From NCBI GenBank assembly GCA_026991065.1, contig JALXCG010000656.1, positions 1-13,600 on the forward strand: DNA of 13,600 bases, given 5' to 3'. The position numbers and the translations under genes are program-made. The DNA comes from Gemmatimonadota bacterium (GTDB lineage Bacteria > GCA-2686955). The notes beneath the pieces were generated by a model. That model was not told the origin of the DNA and made no database searches. It saw only the letters and a program-made list of their open reading frames with translations. How positions within the stretch are numbered: position 1 is the stretch's first letter; the number at the start of each line of letters is the position of its first letter. Below, one piece after another: positions 11,081-13,600 of this stretch.

Positions 11081-12391
11081 ATGCTCACTCACCGATCGGG
11101 GCGGCGATACGTCCCGCGCATCGCACTCGTGGTCCTCTCCGCGACCGTGCTCTCCGCCTGCGGAGCCGCATCATCGCGCGCGCCGATCTATGCAAATTTC
11201 GAGGCGGGTGCGTTCGAGAGTGCGCTGGAAGCACTCCCCGAGAACCGCGACCCATTGCTGAACGCACTCGACCGTGGTGCCATCGAGCAGGCCAGAGGGA
11301 ACCTGAACGCAAGCAACCGGGCGTTCGAGGAGGCGGAGGAACTCTTTGAGCAGAACTACACCAAAAGCATCAGCCTCGAAGCGGCCACCTGGACGCTGAC
11401 ACCCACCGCCGTTCCCTACCAGGGAGAGGAGTTCGAGCGCGTCCTCATCCACGTGATGGAGGCACTCAACTACATTGAACTCGGGGAGTTGAACGAGGCC
11501 GTTGTTGAGTGCCGCGCACTCAACACGCGCCTCAATGCGATCGAAGAGCGCCGGGGTCAAGGTCCACCCAGCCGCTACCGTGAAGATGCGTTCGCCCGCT
11601 ACCTTTCCGGCCTGATACACGAGATGAACGGCGACCCAATCGCCGCCTGGATCGATCTGCGGCGCGCCCACCGAATCTACAGCGAAAACTACCGAGCTGC
11701 CTACGGGATACCGGTGCCTCCGCAACTTGCGGATGATCTTCTGCGCCTGGCCTCCACCCTTGGCCGGCAGGCTGAATTGGCGAGCCTGGAGGCTGAGTTC
11801 GGGCACGGCCCCCCCACCGTGCCTCCCTCCTATGGCGAAGTGGTCGCCATCATCGCCGTCGGCATGGCGCCACGCAAGGTCGAAGATTCGCTGATATTGC
11901 TGACTGGCGACGACATTCCGATCAAGATCGCGGTCCCCAGATTCGAAGTCGGCCGCGCCCCCAGACCAACGATAAGTCTGCAGACTGCCAGTGCCCGTTT
12001 CACTGCTCCGGCGGTACTGGTCGAAGATATCGGCTTGATCGCGGAACAGAATCTCGCGGATCGAATCGACCGCGAGTACCTGCGCATGGCCAGCCGGGTA
12101 ACCGCCAAATACTTGGCGGCGCGCACCGCGCGCAAGAAAGCCGGACACTTCTGGGGGTTTCTCACCGGCGCTCTCGGGGCCGGCATGGAGAACGCCGATC
12201 TCCGGTCCTGGCGCACGCTACCGCTGGAGTTTCGCATGGCGCGAATCTTTCTCCCCGCCGGAACGTATGATCTGCAGATACGCTCTTCCATCGCCACCGA
12301 ACCAACAGCGTTGGGAACGATCAAGGTAGACGCGGGGAAGAGAGTTCTGCGTTACACTCGGCTCACTCGTCGACGATCGGACTATAATTAG
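11081..12391 (+). CDS. COG3014-like lipoprotein with TPR-type repeats
   Basis: Predicted outer-membrane lipoprotein of 436 aa; the lipobox is LSAC with Cys27, and the following Gly-Ala does not signal inner-membrane retention. Residues 36-235 are helical repeat-like: a segment around 38-90 (FEAGAFESALEAL... EEAEELF), one near 126-157 (YIELGELNEAVVECR) and one near 166-200 (YLSGLIHEMNGDPIAAWIDLRRA). The second half has VVAIIAVGMAPRKVEDSL (about 251-268) followed by IPIKIAVPRF, which reads like the G-x-AP-x-K-x-E ... IPI core of COG3014 proteins. A basic region at 345-357 precedes a glycine-rich stretch, and the end is a beta-strand region. No clear RBS precedes the ATG; the gap to the LpoB-like gene is 11 bp, so translation may depend on the upstream gene. 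Function is unknown; association with LpoB suggests cell-envelope or peptidoglycan control. Confidence 0.8.
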   Translation: MLTHRSGRRYVPRIALVVLSATVLSACGAASSRAPIYANFEAGAFESALEALPENRDPLLNALDRGAIEQARGNLNASNRAFEEAEELFEQNYTKSISLEAATWTLTPTAVPYQGEEFERVLIHVMEALNYIELGELNEAVVECRALNTRLNAIEERRGQGPPSRYREDAFARYLSGLIHEMNGDPIAAWIDLRRAHRIYSENYRAAYGIPVPPQLADDLLRLASTLGRQAELASLEAEFGHGPPTVPPSYGEVVAIIAVGMAPRKVEDSLILLTGDDIPIKIAVPRFEVGRAPRPTISLQTASARFTAPAVLVEDIGLIAEQNLADRIDREYLRMASRVTAKYLAARTARKKAGHFWGFLTGALGAGMENADLRSWRTLPLEFRMARIFLPAGTYDLQIRSSIATEPTALGTIKVDAGKRVLRYTRLTRRRSDYN

Positions 12392-12447
12392 AAGTAGCGG
12401 GCTCGCCTCCTCTGTGCCATGCGGCGAAGTGGAAGCGCACAAATCAA

Positions 12448-12476
12448 TTGCCTCGCTCGCAACACCATTCTATATT
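12448..12476 (+). promoter_or_regulatory. Sigma70-type promoter of the TPR-like gene
   Basis: TTGCCT (12448-12453), a 17-base spacer and TATATT (12471-12476); four and five of six consensus bases. Predicted start near 12483 gives a 40-nt leader. It implies the last gene can be transcribed apart from the lipoprotein pair. Confidence 0.5.
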
Positions 12477-12522
12477 GCCCATCTTTTGCTCTTTTGAACC
12501 CGACTTTTCCAGGAACCCCCTC

Positions 12523-13600
12523 ATGCCACGCCTCCTGCCAACGCTTATTCTGACGCTCGCCCTCTGCGCGCCACCCAGTGCCGAAGCACTCAATCTACCG
12601 ACGGTTGATCCCTCGCAAGCCGCCTCGGTCACCGATTCGCTGACGCAGGTCGCCTTGATCCAGCGTTTCAACAATCAATACGACGCGGCGATCGCAACCC
12701 TGGACCGGCTTGAAGCCGAACAGCCCGATCAACCGCGCGTGCCCTTCATGAAAGCCGCAGTCTATTTGGCCGAGACCTTTGACACGGGTGCGATCAGCAA
12801 TCAGAAGGCTTTTCTGAGCGAGATCGACCACGCGCTCGAGTTGGCCAAGGCATTGCAGAGCAAAAGCCCGGATGGCGCCCACGAGGCTCAATTCATTCGT
12901 GGCGCGGCCTATGGTTATCGTGGCGCTTACGCGGTCATCACCCACTCCTGGTGGACCGCATTCAACGATGGCCGCAAAGGCCTCTCCGAACTCGAATCGC
13001 TGGTCGACGAGGACCCCACCAACTACGATGCATATCTCGGCCTGGGCATGTTCACTTACTGGCGCAGCAAGATGATGTCGAAATTGACCTGGCTCCCGTT
13101 TATCTCCGATCAGCGCGAGCAGGGGATTGCCTGGATCCGGCTCGCCGCGGAGAAGGGAGAGTTCGTACGGGAAGAGGCATGGGGCAACCTGATCCTGATT
13201 CTCACTCAGGAAGAGAAGCCGAAAGAGGCTCTTGAGATCGTCAACGCCTTCCTTCAGCAGTTCCCCGACTCACGGTTCTTGCTGCACGCAGCGGCAATCG
13301 CCTACCAACAGTTGGGAGATGGGCAAAGGGCCGAGGCCTACTACGAACGTCTGCGTGCGGAGATCCCCACCGGTTCTTTCAGCGAGTATCCCAATATCCT
13401 GCACTACGATCTCGCCCAGGCTCAGATTGCCGCCGCCATGGGGCAGGATTTCCGCGCGGCCAAACTGTGCCAACGGGTTCTCGCTTACTCTCTCGCCGAT
13501 CAAGAGCGTGAACGTTTCAATGTGGCGAGAGAAAAAGCTCGAACGTTGCTTTCCGGGCTCAACGAGCGCCATGCGCAAGCACAGCGACCGGCCCAGGAGA
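12523..13600 (+). CDS. Exported TPR-like protein (3' end outside window)
   Basis: The frame from the ATG at 12523 is open to the window end (359 codons seen, no stop), so the gene is partial. An AGGA lies eight bases upstream. The N-terminus is a Sec signal (hydrophobic 4-15, cleavage near AEA 22); the LALC stretch is not a proper lipobox. The rest is helical and repeat-like: FNNQYDAAIATLDRLEAEQP (50-69) and, further on, YDAYLGLGMFTYWRS (about 168-182), EEKPKEALEIVNAFLQQFPD (about 228-247), AIAYQQLGDGQRAEAYYERL (about 256-275) and a last repeat ending near LCQRVLAYSLADQE. The repeats have the W-LG-Y-A-F-A-P spacing of tetratricopeptide repeats. It most likely works as a periplasmic or surface scaffold; the specific role is unknown. 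The A+T-rich promoter just upstream and the 131-bp gap suggest it is transcribed separately from the lipoprotein genes. Confidence 0.82.
   Translation, partial: MPRLLPTLILTLALCAPPSAEALNLPTVDPSQAASVTDSLTQVALIQRFNNQYDAAIATLDRLEAEQPDQPRVPFMKAAVYLAETFDTGAISNQKAFLSEIDHALELAKALQSKSPDGAHEAQFIRGAAYGYRGAYAVITHSWWTAFNDGRKGLSELESLVDEDPTNYDAYLGLGMFTYWRSKMMSKLTWLPFISDQREQGIAWIRLAAEKGEFVREEAWGNLILILTQEEKPKEALEIVNAFLQQFPDSRFLLHAAAIAYQQLGDGQRAEAYYERLRAEIPTGSFSEYPNILHYDLAQAQIAAAMGQDFRAAKLCQRVLAYSLADQERERFNVAREKARTLLSGLNERHAQAQRPAQE

Noticed and set aside
11171-12148. 325-codon minus-strand open frame opposite the COG3014-like gene
   Set aside because: The plus-strand frame has a signal peptide, lipobox and family motifs; the minus frame has none.

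Overview
The window comes from a GC-rich, Gram-negative (diderm) bacterium. Evidence for an outer membrane is two lipobox lipoproteins (an LpoB-like protein and a COG3014-like protein) and many Sec or Tat signal peptides. The gene content (a class II DAHP synthase, a secreted endonuclease I with an added C-terminal domain, an octaheme HAO-like cytochrome beside an NrfD module, a secreted lipin-like HAD protein) suggests an uncultured anaerobe or facultative anaerobe of the Myxococcota/Desulfobacterota/Eisenbacteria/FCB sort. No marker gene fixes the taxon, so this is inference. No rRNA, tRNA, CRISPR array, transposase or integrase was seen.

Layout. Positions 36-1427 (-) hold a class II DAHP synthase, the first step of the shikimate pathway. 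Positions 1480-2649 (-) hold a secreted endonuclease I-type nuclease. Positions 2937-7604 (-) hold the centrepiece, four genes read from right to left: an octaheme HAO-family cytochrome c (6156-7604, GTG start), a tetraheme cytochrome c (5198-6031), a Tat-exported protein with four [4Fe-4S] sites (4191-5141) and a 10-helix NrfD/DsrP-like membrane protein (2937-4172). Positions 7605-8100 are a 496-bp divergent intergenic region with a near-consensus promoter for the octaheme gene, a tandem repeat upstream of it and several palindromes. Positions 8101-9141 (+) hold a secreted lipin/LNS2-like HAD protein. Positions 9211-10322 (-) hold a translationally coupled pair, a DUF4920 protein and a PepSY-type membrane protein. 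Positions 10449-13600 (+) hold an LpoB-like lipoprotein, a COG3014-like lipoprotein and, behind its own promoter, a secreted TPR-like protein cut off by the window end.

How the genes may work together. NrfD plus a ferredoxin-like subunit is the standard quinol (or quinone) module of the complex iron-sulfur enzymes. Here no molybdopterin subunit is present. A tetraheme cytochrome and an HAO-like octaheme protein sit in its place. The simplest model is quinol -> NrfD/FeS -> tetraheme cytochrome -> octaheme enzyme, reducing nitrite, NO or hydroxylamine in the periplasm; the opposite direction is not excluded by sequence alone. A terminator-like hairpin between the octaheme gene and the other three suggests the catalytic cytochrome is made in excess over the membrane module. 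The remaining genes look like ordinary envelope, biosynthetic and secreted functions with no evident link to this module.
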